Assembly: GCA_031296755.1 (NCBI GenBank)
Contig: JAUMMZ010000030.1
Coordinates: 1 to 46,409, forward strand
DNA: 46,409 bases
Source: Collinsella sp.
GTDB lineage: Bacteria; Actinomycetota; Coriobacteriia; Coriobacteriales; Coriobacteriaceae
Direction: 5' to 3'
Shown here piece after piece: positions 14,439 to 24,200 of the stretch. The notes below the pieces were generated by a model. It was not told the origin of the DNA. It made no database searches and saw only the letters and a program-made list of their open reading frames with translations. Both the position numbers and the translations under genes were made by a program. Position 1 is the stretch's first letter. Each line of letters starts with the position of its first letter.

Positions 14439-15587
14439 ATGAAAACCATCAATCGTCTGGCCTCCTTTATCAAGGCCGACCACCGTTATGTGTACCTGGG
14501 CACGAGCGTTATCGCGGCGCTCGGCCTGGCGTTTAGCCAGCGCAACCCCACGCCGCTGAGCTTCTTGGCCCCCACCGGTATCTTCCAGGATTGCCTTTGG
14601 GCAATTCTTTGGGCCTGGCTCGTCGTATCGGCGGCGGCGCTCGTCACCAAACTCATGCACTGGAACGACTATCGCGAAAAATCGCCGTTCGCATCCGAGC
14701 GCTTCCGTCGCGGCGCGCGCCTGGGCAGCTATGTCGTCGTTGCTATTGCGGCGATCTTCTTTGTCGACCGCTGCGTCATGTCATTTATCGACCTGGTGCA
14801 AGTGAGCATTGTCTCGGACTCCAACCCCAGCGACTTTTTGTCGAGCCTGGTCTACATGACCTACAAGAGCGGCGACTTCTTTATCCGCGGCATCGAGATC
14901 ACCATCGCACTTGCGACCTTCGGTACCGTCATCGCCTTTTTTCTGGCACTGCTCTTTGTGTTCCTGCGTATTCAGACCTTCGATCGCGTGGACAACGACC
15001 TAGTGCGCTTCTTTAAGAGCATCGGCCGCGGCTTTGCGACCGTCTACTCTACCATCGTGCGCGGCACGCCCATGATGGTCCAGGGCCTGCTCATCTATTA
15101 CGCGGGCTTCACCGTTTTGCGCGGCATGGGCTTCGAGACCGCCCAGGCCAACCAGATTTGGAGTACCTTCACCGCCGGTCTCGTCACCATCTCGCTCAAC
15201 TCCACCGCCTACATGATGGAGGTCCTGCGCGGCGGTATCGAGTCCATCGATCCCGGCCAGGCCGAGGCGGCGCGCTCGCTGGGTCTGTCGCAGTGGCAGG
15301 CCATGCGCAAGGTCGTGTTCCCCCAGGGCATTAAAAACGCGATTCCGGCGCTCACCAACGAGCTCATCATCAACATCAAGGATTCGTCGGTGCTTTCGGT
15401 CATCGGCGTGTTCGACCTCATGTACGCCACCACCACCGTCGCCGGCGTGTACTACCGCCAGATGGAGGTCTACTGCGTGGCACTCGTGGTCTACCTGATC
15501 CTGACGCTCGTGGCGAGCCGCCTGCTCGAGGCCTTTGGCAAAAAGCTCGGCGCCGAGGCCCCGGCAACGCTGCCCAGCTCCAACTAG
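14439..15587 (+). CDS. amino acid ABC transporter permease (HisM/GlnP type) with extra N-terminal TM region
   Basis: The protein has 382 residues, longer than a usual permease of about 220. Residues 1-140 add roughly four hydrophobic helices before the core. From about 145 the HisM-type domain starts (FFIRGIEITIALA); the EAA loop EAARSLGLSQWQAMRKVVFPQ contacts the ATPase, followed by NELIINIKDSSVLSVIG. It lies between binding-protein and ATPase genes in one operon. The N-terminal extension is unexplained. Confidence 0.9.
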   Translation: MKTINRLASFIKADHRYVYLGTSVIAALGLAFSQRNPTPLSFLAPTGIFQDCLWAILWAWLVVSAAALVTKLMHWNDYREKSPFASERFRRGARLGSYVVVAIAAIFFVDRCVMSFIDLVQVSIVSDSNPSDFLSSLVYMTYKSGDFFIRGIEITIALATFGTVIAFFLALLFVFLRIQTFDRVDNDLVRFFKSIGRGFATVYSTIVRGTPMMVQGLLIYYAGFTVLRGMGFETAQANQIWSTFTAGLVTISLNSTAYMMEVLRGGIESIDPGQAEAARSLGLSQWQAMRKVVFPQGIKNAIPALTNELIINIKDSSVLSVIGVFDLMYATTTVAGVYYRQMEVYCVALVVYLILTLVASRLLEAFGKKLGAEAPATLPSSN

Positions 15588-15609
15588 GCTCAAGACGAGG
15601 AGAATCATC

Positions 15610-16395
15610 ATGGCAGATATCGCCACTACCGGCACCGCGGCCGCCGCACAGACCAATGAGCCGCTCATCCGCGTCGAGGGCCTGCGCAAGAGCTTCGGCT
15701 CGCTCGAGGTGCTCAAGGGCATCGACCTGTCCGTTAACCCCGGCGAGGTCGTTACCATTATCGGCGCCTCGGGCTCGGGCAAGTCGACCTTCCTGCGCTG
15801 CCTCAACCTGCTCGAGACCCCGGACGCGGGCCACATCTGGTTCCACGGCCAGGACCTTACGGCCGAGCGCTGCAACATTAACAAACTCCGCGAGGACATC
15901 GGCATGGTGTTCCAGGGCTTTAACCTGTTCAACAACATGGACGTGCTCGACAACTGCACGCTTGCGCCCGTCACGCTCAAAAAGATGAGCAAGGCCGAGG
16001 CCGAGAAGGTCGCGATGGAGCATTTGACGAGTGTGGGGCTCGAAAAGTTCGCGCACGCCGCCGTGGGTCGCCTGTCCGGCGGCCAAAAGCAGCGCGTGGC
16101 CATCGCCCGCGCCCTGTGCATGAATCCGCAGATCATGCTGTTCGACGAGCCGACCTCCGCACTCGATCCCGAGATTGTGGGCGAGGTGCTCGAGGTCATG
16201 CGCAAGCTCGCGGCCGACGGCATGACCATGGTCGTCGTCACGCACGAGATGGCCTTTGCCCGCACGGTGTCCGACCGCGTGGTCTTTATGGACAAGGGCG
16301 TGGTGCTCGAGGACGCCGCACCGGCCGAGCTCTTCGGCAACCCCAAACACCAGCGCACCCGCGAGTTCCTCTCGCGTTATCTCGAGGACAAATAA
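15610..16395 (+). CDS. amino acid ABC transporter ATP-binding protein (GlnQ-like)
   Basis: The protein has 261 residues. It powers the permease by ATP hydrolysis on the cytoplasmic face. Walker A GASGSGKST (52-60), Q-loop MVFQGFNLF, signature LSGGQKQRVAIARAL (from about 155), Walker B IMLFDEP (about 176-182) and the switch His in VVTHEM are all present. ATG 15610 follows GAGGAG. A Gly/Ala/Thr-rich N-terminal tail of about 17 residues precedes the domain. It is the third gene of the operon. Confidence 0.93.
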   Translation: MADIATTGTAAAAQTNEPLIRVEGLRKSFGSLEVLKGIDLSVNPGEVVTIIGASGSGKSTFLRCLNLLETPDAGHIWFHGQDLTAERCNINKLREDIGMVFQGFNLFNNMDVLDNCTLAPVTLKKMSKAEAEKVAMEHLTSVGLEKFAHAAVGRLSGGQKQRVAIARALCMNPQIMLFDEPTSALDPEIVGEVLEVMRKLAADGMTMVVVTHEMAFARTVSDRVVFMDKGVVLEDAAPAELFGNPKHQRTREFLSRYLEDK

Positions 16396-16418
16396 CCGAC
16401 CGCAAACGCTTATGTGGC

Positions 16419-16443
16419 AGGGCCGCTCCGGTGGGGCGGCCCT
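16419..16443 (+). other. hairpin between the ABC operon and the M20 peptidase gene
   Basis: AGGGCCGC (16419-16426) pairs with GCGGCCCT (16436-16443). No T-run follows, so it may be a processing or partial termination structure rather than a strong terminator; the M20 gene starts 25 bp later. Confidence 0.4.
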
Positions 16444-16467
16444 CGTCATCACAATCGAAAGGATGTC

Positions 16468-17895
16468 ATGGCCGAGGTTTGGCGCTTCTTTGCGCATGAG
16501 GACGATTTTGCCGATTTGGATGAAACTGGCGCGTGCGAGCGCCTGGGGCGCGTGCTGTCGTTTCCGACCATCTCGAGCATGGATGCCGAGGCGGTGGACT
16601 GGCAGCCGTTCGACGACCTGCGCGCCTATATGCAGCAGGCCTGGCCGCACGTATTTGCGGCGGGCGAGGTCGAGCTTATCGACCATTCGCTATTGGTGAC
16701 ACTTAGCGGTTCCGACCCTGCCCTCAAGCCCGTTATGCTCATGGGCCACATGGACGTGGTCCCCGTGGTGCCGGGTACCGAGGCCGACTGGACGCACGCC
16801 CCCTTTAGCGGGCACGTGGACGACACCTACATCTGGGGCCGTGGAGCGATCGACATGAAGGACCAGGTCGCAGGCATTCTCGAGGCTGTCGAGTATGCGC
16901 TGGCGCACGGTTGGCAGCACGAGCGCACGCTGTTCCTGGCCTTTGGCCAGGACGAGGAGACGACGCAGTACGGTGCAGGCGCCATCGGCCGCGCGCTCGA
17001 GGAGCGCGGTGTTGAGCTCGAGTTCCTGATCGACGAGGGCGACTACCGCATCGTTTCGGATGCCGAGTACAGCGCGGGCGAGGGTTGGCTCATGCACGCC
17101 GACCTCGCGGAGAAGGGCTATGCCGATATCGTGTTGAGGACGCGTAGCGAGGGCGGGCATTCCTCCAACCCCTACGGGGGCACTTCACTCGAGGTGCTCA
17201 GCCGTGCCATCACCGCAATCTGCGATATCGAGTGGCCGACGCGCGTGACCGACTTGCTTGCCGCCCAACTCGTCGAGTTGGGGCTCTACACGGCCGATGA
17301 AATTGCCGCCAACGGGGATGCCATTGTCCGCGATTGCCTCGCCAGCAAAAAGCTCTATCCGCTGGTGACGACCACCTGCGCGCCCACGCAGATCGAGGGT
17401 GGCAGCACCGGCGCCAACGTAATGCCGCAGGATATGTGGGCCAACATTAACTTCCGCATGCTCGAGGGTACGAGCGTGGCCGATGTCGTGGCCTGCTGCC
17501 GCGAGGCCGTTGCCGCCGCTGGGCTCGCTGGCCGAGTCGAGGTCGAGCTGGGTCCCGGCAGCTCCGAGCCCTCGCCGTCCCCGCGCGTGGGCGGTCCGGG
17601 GCTCGAGGCCGTTCGCGCCATTGCCACCCGCTATTTCCGTGATCCCAGGGGGACGGAGGAAAACGGATCGTCTGCGGTGGGCCAAGAGCCGATGAGCATC
17701 GTGCCCTCGACCGTGATTGGTGCAACCGACGCCGCCAACTACCAGCGCATTTGCCACGAGTGCATCCGCTTCTCCGCCTTTGTGGTCGACGATGACGAAT
17801 GCGACCGCGGCGTCCACGGCACCAACGAGCGCATCACCCGTCGCGCCTACCTCCAAGGCATCCGCTTCCTCATCGCCCTGCTCCACACGCTCTAG
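16468..17895 (+). CDS. M20 family metallopeptidase
   Basis: The protein has 475 residues. It is a zinc-dependent exopeptidase/deacylase of the M20 type, with metal and catalytic motifs GHMDVVPV (from about 93), WGRGAIDMKDQ (about 123-133) and GQDEET (about 161-166), and a long lid/dimerisation domain. Length and GRGAIDMK resemble the PM20D1/carboxypeptidase-S subgroup. ATG 16468 follows GAAAGGATG; a longer in-frame start at 16414 has no ribosome site. Its place after an amino acid ABC operon suggests peptide or N-acyl amino acid use. Confidence 0.9.
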   Translation: MAEVWRFFAHEDDFADLDETGACERLGRVLSFPTISSMDAEAVDWQPFDDLRAYMQQAWPHVFAAGEVELIDHSLLVTLSGSDPALKPVMLMGHMDVVPVVPGTEADWTHAPFSGHVDDTYIWGRGAIDMKDQVAGILEAVEYALAHGWQHERTLFLAFGQDEETTQYGAGAIGRALEERGVELEFLIDEGDYRIVSDAEYSAGEGWLMHADLAEKGYADIVLRTRSEGGHSSNPYGGTSLEVLSRAITAICDIEWPTRVTDLLAAQLVELGLYTADEIAANGDAIVRDCLASKKLYPLVTTTCAPTQIEGGSTGANVMPQDMWANINFRMLEGTSVADVVACCREAVAAAGLAGRVEVELGPGSSEPSPSPRVGGPGLEAVRAIATRYFRDPRGTEENGSSAVGQEPMSIVPSTVIGATDAANYQRICHECIRFSAFVVDDDECDRGVHGTNERITRRAYLQGIRFLIALLHTL

Positions 17896-17897
17896 AA

Positions 17898-17914
17898 TGC
17901 GACAAAGGGATTGA
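17898..17914. repeat. left half of a split family A palindrome (left island boundary)
   Basis: TGCGACAAAGGGATTGA is a left half-palindrome two bases after the M20 stop codon. It has the rare TGCGAC variant, and its matching right half, CCCTTTGTCGCA preceded by TGA, is 9 kb away at 26958-26972. Confidence 0.75.
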
Positions 17915-18096
17915 GCCGGCAACTGGCAACCGGTTTCATCGGTAATGAGATAAAAACTGTTATATAAAAAGACTATAATATCTTCAGAAGCATATGCTGG
18001 GGTTGGTATTTCTTGAACGACTGCGGGCATGTGTCAGACTGCCTCGGCCCTCCGGGGGGTGCCCAGGCAGGTCACCGTGTGGCTGGGGAGGAAATT
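17915..18096 (+). promoter_or_regulatory. promoter and structured leader of the adhesin locus
   Basis: The first part is AT-rich with TATAAT at 17974-17979, a likely -10 box without a clear -35. The transcribed leader would contain a hairpin with arms CTGCCTCGG and CCCAGGCAG (about 18039-18070). It ends in a strong ribosome site GGGGAGGA (18085-18092) that serves the short ORF at 18097. Confidence 0.5.
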
Positions 18097-18216
18097 ATGC
18101 AGGAGCTCAGAGAGACGACGTCTCTACTCGTGAATAATGTTATCGGGGGGGTGTCCCAGCAGGGAACTTCCTGGTGGACATCGGCCGCGCGAGCGGTGGT
18201 CCGTCATGTCTTATGA
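18097..18216 (+). CDS. 39-residue leader ORF overlapping the adhesin start
   Basis: The ORF begins MQELRETTSLLVNN and ends ...VVRHVL. It has the best ribosome site of the locus (GGAGG, 5 nt before ATG) and its stop overlaps the adhesin ATG (18206) by 11 nt. It crosses the G7 tract at 18145-18151 in frame +1 relative to the adhesin. With six G's the same start would read through into the adhesin. It is either a coupling leader peptide or the true N-terminus of the adhesin in an alternative repeat state. Confidence 0.5.
   Translation: MQELRETTSLLVNNVIGGVSQQGTSWWTSAARAVVRHVL
18145..18151 (+). promoter_or_regulatory. G7 homopolymer tract, candidate phase-variation switch
   Basis: Seven consecutive G's lie between the strong start at 18097 and the adhesin frame. 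The distance 18097 to 18206 is 109 nt, so deletion of one G (or gain of two) puts both starts in one frame. Homopolymeric G tracts that switch pilin genes by slipped-strand mispairing have been described in bifidobacteria. Confidence 0.55.
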
Positions 18217-21200
18217 CCGTCGTCGCGGGCTGCGCCCGGTCTCGCCATATGCGATTGTTCTGGCCCTCGCCATCGCGCTGACGGCGAGTTTCTTCCTGCC
18301 GACCCGCGCGGAGGCGAAGGTTTCGGACCATACGGTTCCGTTTCCGAACCACATGGTTCCGACGATTTCGCCTTCGGGGACAACAATCAACCTGTTTGAT
18401 TACTGGGTGAATTCGGAGGATCACCTGTCGGTCAGTGGATCCGACGGCATCAACAAGGGCCACCGCTTCAAGTTCAAGGATCAGGGAGCCAGTGAGGATC
18501 TCAACCGGTATACGGGCGGCTCCTCTCCTCGCTCCGGTATCGTGAACAACGTTCTTACCGGCGGTTACCCGAAACTCACCGACAGCTGGGGCGGAGAATC
18601 CCTCGGCTACCTGTTTGATTCCTCCGCCCAGACGGGCAAGATATCCCATATGGGCGTGACGGGTCTGTTGCAGGCCAAGGGCGGCTACTACGAGTATGAC
18701 AGCTCGAAGAACTACGCGGCGTACAACGTCAATAAGAATGCATTTGATGTCTACGAAGTCGCCGGCGTTGGGCAAGCGGGGGCTGGCTCTCAAAATGGAG
18801 GCCAGTTCTTCCCCTTCGATGCGGCCGATAAGGTATTCAAGGAGGAGAACGGCCGCCTCGTCCGGAACGGCATTACGTCGTCGAACAACGGCGACTCGAA
18901 TTATAACGATGGCAAACCCCTCAACCATTATTTCGGCCTCTCCATGTCATCGCGCTTCGTGCAGCCGACGGATGGCAAAACGAACGCTGGCGATCCCATG
19001 ACCTTTGAGTTCGCCGGCGACGACGACGTCTGGGTGTTCATTGACGATGTCCTCGTGGGCGACATTGGCGGCATCCACACCAGTGCTAAGCTGACCATTG
19101 ACTTCCAAACGGGCCAGATTAAGGTTAACGATTCCCCAAACGGCACGCTGTTAAGAAAGTTCCAGGAAGCGGGGCGGGGCACTTCGGGCTTCACTGGCAA
19201 CACCTTCGCTAACGATACCAGCCACACGCTCAAGTTCTTCTACTTGGAGCGTGGCGCCACCGACTCCAACATGAAGCTCAAGTACAACCTCGTGACGGTT
19301 CCCGAGTCCGACATTATCAAGTTCGACCAGGATGGCGGTCTGGTGGAGGGCGCTCAGTTCGAGCTGTACAAGACAGACAAGAGCTTCGCTGACACGACTA
19401 CTAATTCGGAAAAACTACTTGGCTCCGGCACCACGGACGCGAATGGACAACTGACGCTCACGAATAAAGTGGACAACGGCGTTATCAACTTCGATGACCT
19501 TTATAGTAAAGACCATAATTGCCGGTACTACCTCCTGAAGGAAACAAAGGTGCCCGAAGGTCACCGCTCGAGCCTCACGGCAACGGACGGTAGCATGCAG
19601 TTCGAGTACGTGCCCGCGAGCGACGAGAACGGCGCGGGCGGCGTCATCATCAACCGCGGCGGTATGGACGCGGACAGCTCCGTTTGGCAGAGCGGTGCGT
19701 TCGCCGGCTCGAAGGAGACCATCACCGCGCCGTCGACCGTGTACCAGGCGGACGATGACTCGATGAAGCCAGGCAATACTGTTGATATGAAGCGCGGCAC
19801 CCTGTTCGCAGTAGTTTTCAAGCGCGATAAAAGCAAGAACGCCTGGCACGCCGTGTCGGGCGACCCGACGAAGGGGTATACCCTCGCCGGCGCCCAGGGC
19901 ATGGCCGGCGCCATCGAGGCGGCGAAGAAGGACCTGTACGCCTTCACGCTCAACACTAGCGGCCAGTACCAGGTAGAGATTCCGTATCTGCCCGGTGACA
20001 TCTCCAAGTACTACTACTTGCTGAGCGGTGATGCCCGCAAGAATGCCGAGTACGCGGTGGCCATCTACTACACAACGGCGAGCTCCATCGCCGACGCGAA
20101 TACGGACAACACGGTCCATGTGTTCAGTGATGACCTCCCCGGTGACCAGGTGAACTTTAAGCGGCAGTTCGCCACGAGCCTGCTCGTCACGAACATCCAG
20201 AACCGCCTGTTCGTGCAGAAGACCGATACCGAGGGCAACCCCGTAGACGGTGCGAAGTTCGGCTTGTACACGGACGGTCAGGTGACAACAGACGCGAACG
20301 GCAAAGTCGTGCTCAACGGCGACCAGATCCCCTACGACACCTTGACGACGGGGCAGGTCAGCAACCCGATCCAGCTCGAAGGGGCGGGCATATTCCCGTG
20401 TACGAGCGACGGCAACAAGCCGCTCGTGAAGGGCGCCTACTTCCTAAAGGAGGTCTCGGCGCCCAAGGGCTTCCTGCTTAACGACACGCTCACCAAGGTG
20501 ATTGTGGACGATTACGGCGTCCATGCCGATGCTGGTACGGCCGATGACGGCGTCTCGACGTTCGTGGGGCCGGGCACGCTTATGAAGAGTCTGGGCCAGT
20601 TTGGCGCAGAGGGCGACATCGACAACACACTCACGTGGATCAAGGGTATGCGGCAGACATCGGATGGCGTGACCGATGGCGGTAATCTTTCGTGGAGCGA
20701 TGTCGATTCCGCCGGTGCCGGCGACACGGTACACCTCAAGTACGGCGCCAACGGACGTATCTACCAGTATGGGCCCACCAAGGCGGGCGAACCCTACCGC
20801 CTGGAGACCGAGACGGGCTGGATACGTATGGGCATCACGCAGGATGAACCTGGTGTCACTAATGCGAAGGGCGCCCGCGCCGATCTGGGCGACATGAACC
20901 TGAATGCCCTGTTCACGGGCGCCACCTGCGTGCGCGTGGCGAACGAACGCGAGGCGAGCCTCGAGGTGACGAAGAAGGTTGACGTGCCCGATGGCCTGAC
21001 GGGCAATAAGGACGCGGGGTTCACCTTCAATTTCACCGTGCCCGCGGGGAAGACGTACAAGGCCGCGGTGTTCGAGAAGGCGGGGACTGCGGGCGAGCGG
21101 CGGGTCGGCAACGTGTTCAACCTGACGAACGGCTATTCGCAAACCATCAAGGCCGACGAGACGATTCGCGTGTACGGTCTTAGCGAGGGCGACGAGTACA

Positions 21201-24200
21201 CGGTGCAGGAGCTGACCGGCGCAGACCAGATGCCCGCGGGCTATAAGCTGACCGGCCGCAAGCAGGGTGCCACGGATCTGAAGGACGCAGGCGATAGCGT
21301 CACCGGTAAGATCGCGAAGCAAAATACCGACGGCACGTTGGCCGAAGCCAACAAGCTGGTGTTTACCAACACTTACACGGCGGAAGCCAGCGACAAACTG
21401 ACCCCACAGGTAACGAAGAAGATCTCCGGCACCGAGAGGACGGACAAGAAGTTCTCGTTCACGCTGGCTGCCACGTCGAAGACGAAGGATAAGATTGACG
21501 CCGGCGATCTGGAGGATGACGGTCTAAAGGGTGACACACCCTCGGAGTCCAAGACCACGAAGGGGGAGATCACCGGCAAGGACGGTCAGCCCCTCAACTT
21601 CTCCGACATGACATTCAACAAGGCAGGCGACTACACGTTTACGCTCACCGAGGCCCACGGGGAAGATGACGATCCTAATACGACTGGTGTGCAGAACGCT
21701 GGTTGGACGATGGACGATTCCACCTACACCGTCACGGTGAAGGTTGAGGACAAGAATGCCAAGCTGACTGTCACAGGCGTGGCGGTGGAAAAGGACGGCG
21801 ATGACAAGAGCGAGACGCTTGAGGTCAAGAAAGGCAAGGTGAACCTCGCCACCTTTACCAACAGCTATGCTGCGAAGGGTTCCGTGACCCTGGCGGCGAA
21901 GAAGCACTTTACGGGCGGTGCGCTCGCGGGGAACGATTTCTCGTTTGCTCTGTACAAGGGTGACAAGGCGGAAGGCACGCCCCTTGAGACCGTCACGAAC
22001 GACGAGAACGGCAACATTACCTTCCAGCCCATCAACTACACCGAGGCCGGTGACTACTACTACACCATCAAGGAGGTGAAGGGCGCCGACCCGACCGTCG
22101 TCTACGACGGTCAGGAAGTGAAGGTCAAGGTCAGCGTCACCGATAACAAGAACGGCACGCTGGGCGCAACCGCCACCTACGGCGGCGATGAGGCCGTTCC
22201 GACCTTCACCAACTCGAAGCCGACGACGGACGTTACCGTCGAGGCAACGAAGACCCTCACGGGCAAGGCGCTGACGGACGGCGCGTTCGCCTTCGGCCTG
22301 TACGACCAGGCCGGCAACGAGGTCGCCAAGGGCGCCAACGACCGGGACGGCAAGGTCAAGCTGACCGTCAAGGGCCTGAACCTGGGCGAGTACGACTACA
22401 CGCTCAAGGAGGTCGCTGGCAGCGATTCGACCATCACCTACGATTCCACGGAGGTGAGGGTTCACGTCTCGGTGAAGGCGGAGGGCGACAAGGCGAAGGC
22501 GACCGTCACTTACGACGGCAAGAACGATATCCCGACCTTCAAGAACACGTATCAGCCCGCCGAGACCTCGGTGACGCTCGCGGCGAAGAAGGCCTATGTG
22601 AAGTCCGACAGCACGCCGGCTGCGCTCAAGGGCGGCGAGTTCGCCTTCGACCTGTACGAGGGCGATCTGACGGCCGAGCAGCTGAAGGGCAAGCAACCCA
22701 TCCGGAGCGCCAAGAACGGCGAGGACGGCACCGTCACCTTCCCGGCCATCAACTACACCAAGGCCGGCGAGTACAAGTACACCATCGTGGAGAAGAAGGG
22801 CGACCTGTCTCACGTGACCTTCGACGACGCGGTGCACCATGCCGCGGTGAAGGTCATGGACAAAGCTGGCAAGCTGGACGCCGCCGTTGCCTACGATGGT
22901 GACAAGGCCGATGCCCCCACCTTCACGAACACCTACACCGCAAAGGGATCCGTGGAGCTGACGGCGACCAAGGTCGTTGCGGTCGCGCCGGGCTTCACGC
23001 ACGACACCAAGCTGAAGGGCGGCGAATACACGTTCGAGCTGAAGGACGCCGACGGCAAGGTGCTCGACACCGCGAAGAACGAGGCCGATGGCACGGTGAA
23101 GTTCACGCGCGACTTCGAGCTCGCCGACCTGGGCGGCGCCGCGAGCAAGGACTTCGCCTACACCATCGCGGAGAAGACGGGCGCGGAGGCCGGCATGGTC
23201 TATGACAACCATACCCTCACCTATACGGTGACGGTCACAGACGATGGCGCCGGTACGCTGACGGCCACACCGCAGGTAACGAGTGGAGACAAGACCTTCA
23301 CGAACACGTACCACCCGAAGGAGACCTCGGTAACGCTCAAGGCGACGAAGCGCTTCACGGGCGGTGAGCTCGCGGGGAGTGACTTCACGTTCCAGCTGCT
23401 CGACAAGGACGGCAGCGTGGTCCAGACTGTCCAAAACGAGAAGGACGGCAAGGTCGCCTTTGCAGCCATCGACTACGCTACGCCGGGCGACCACGACTAC
23501 ACCATCAAGGAGGTGAAGGGCGCCGACTCGACCGTCGTCTACGACGCGAAGGGCGTGAAGGTCCACGTCAAGGTCACCGACGAAAAGGGCGAGCTGAAGG
23601 CGACCGTCACCTACGACGGTGAGAAGGCCGTGCCGACCTTCACCAACACGAAGCCGACGGCGGACGTCACCGTTGAGGCCACGAAAGTTCTCGCGGGCAA
23701 GGACCTGACGGCCGATGCGTTCACCTTCGGCTTGTACGACCAGGACGGCAATGAGGACGCTCGCGGCACCAACGATAAGAATGGCAAGGTCAAGCTGACC
23801 GTCAAGGGCCTGAACCTGGGCGAGTACGACTACACGCTCAAGGAGGAGAAGGCCGGCCAGTCCGTCGACGGCGTGGCCTACGACGCCAAGAAAGTCAAGG
23901 TCTACGTCAAGGTAGAGCAGAACCAGGACGACAACAACAAGACGAAGGTGACCGTCACCTATGACGGTACCGCTACGGCTCCCACCTTCAACAACACCTA
24001 CACCGCAAAGGGATCCGTGGCGCTGACGGCGACCAAGACCATCAAGGTTGCGGACGGCTTCGATCACACGACGAAGCCTGCGGACGGCGAGTTCACCTTC
24101 GACCTGAAGGACGCTGCCGGCAACGTGATCGCCACCGCGAAGAACGATGTAAACGGCAAGGTCTGCTTCACGCGCGAGTTCCAGCTCTCCGACTTGGACG

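Noticed and set aside
18097..18216. Trp-Trp-containing leader peptide as an amino acid attenuator
   Set aside because: The tandem Trp is incidental; no terminator/antiterminator pair follows and the downstream gene is an adhesin, not a biosynthetic gene.
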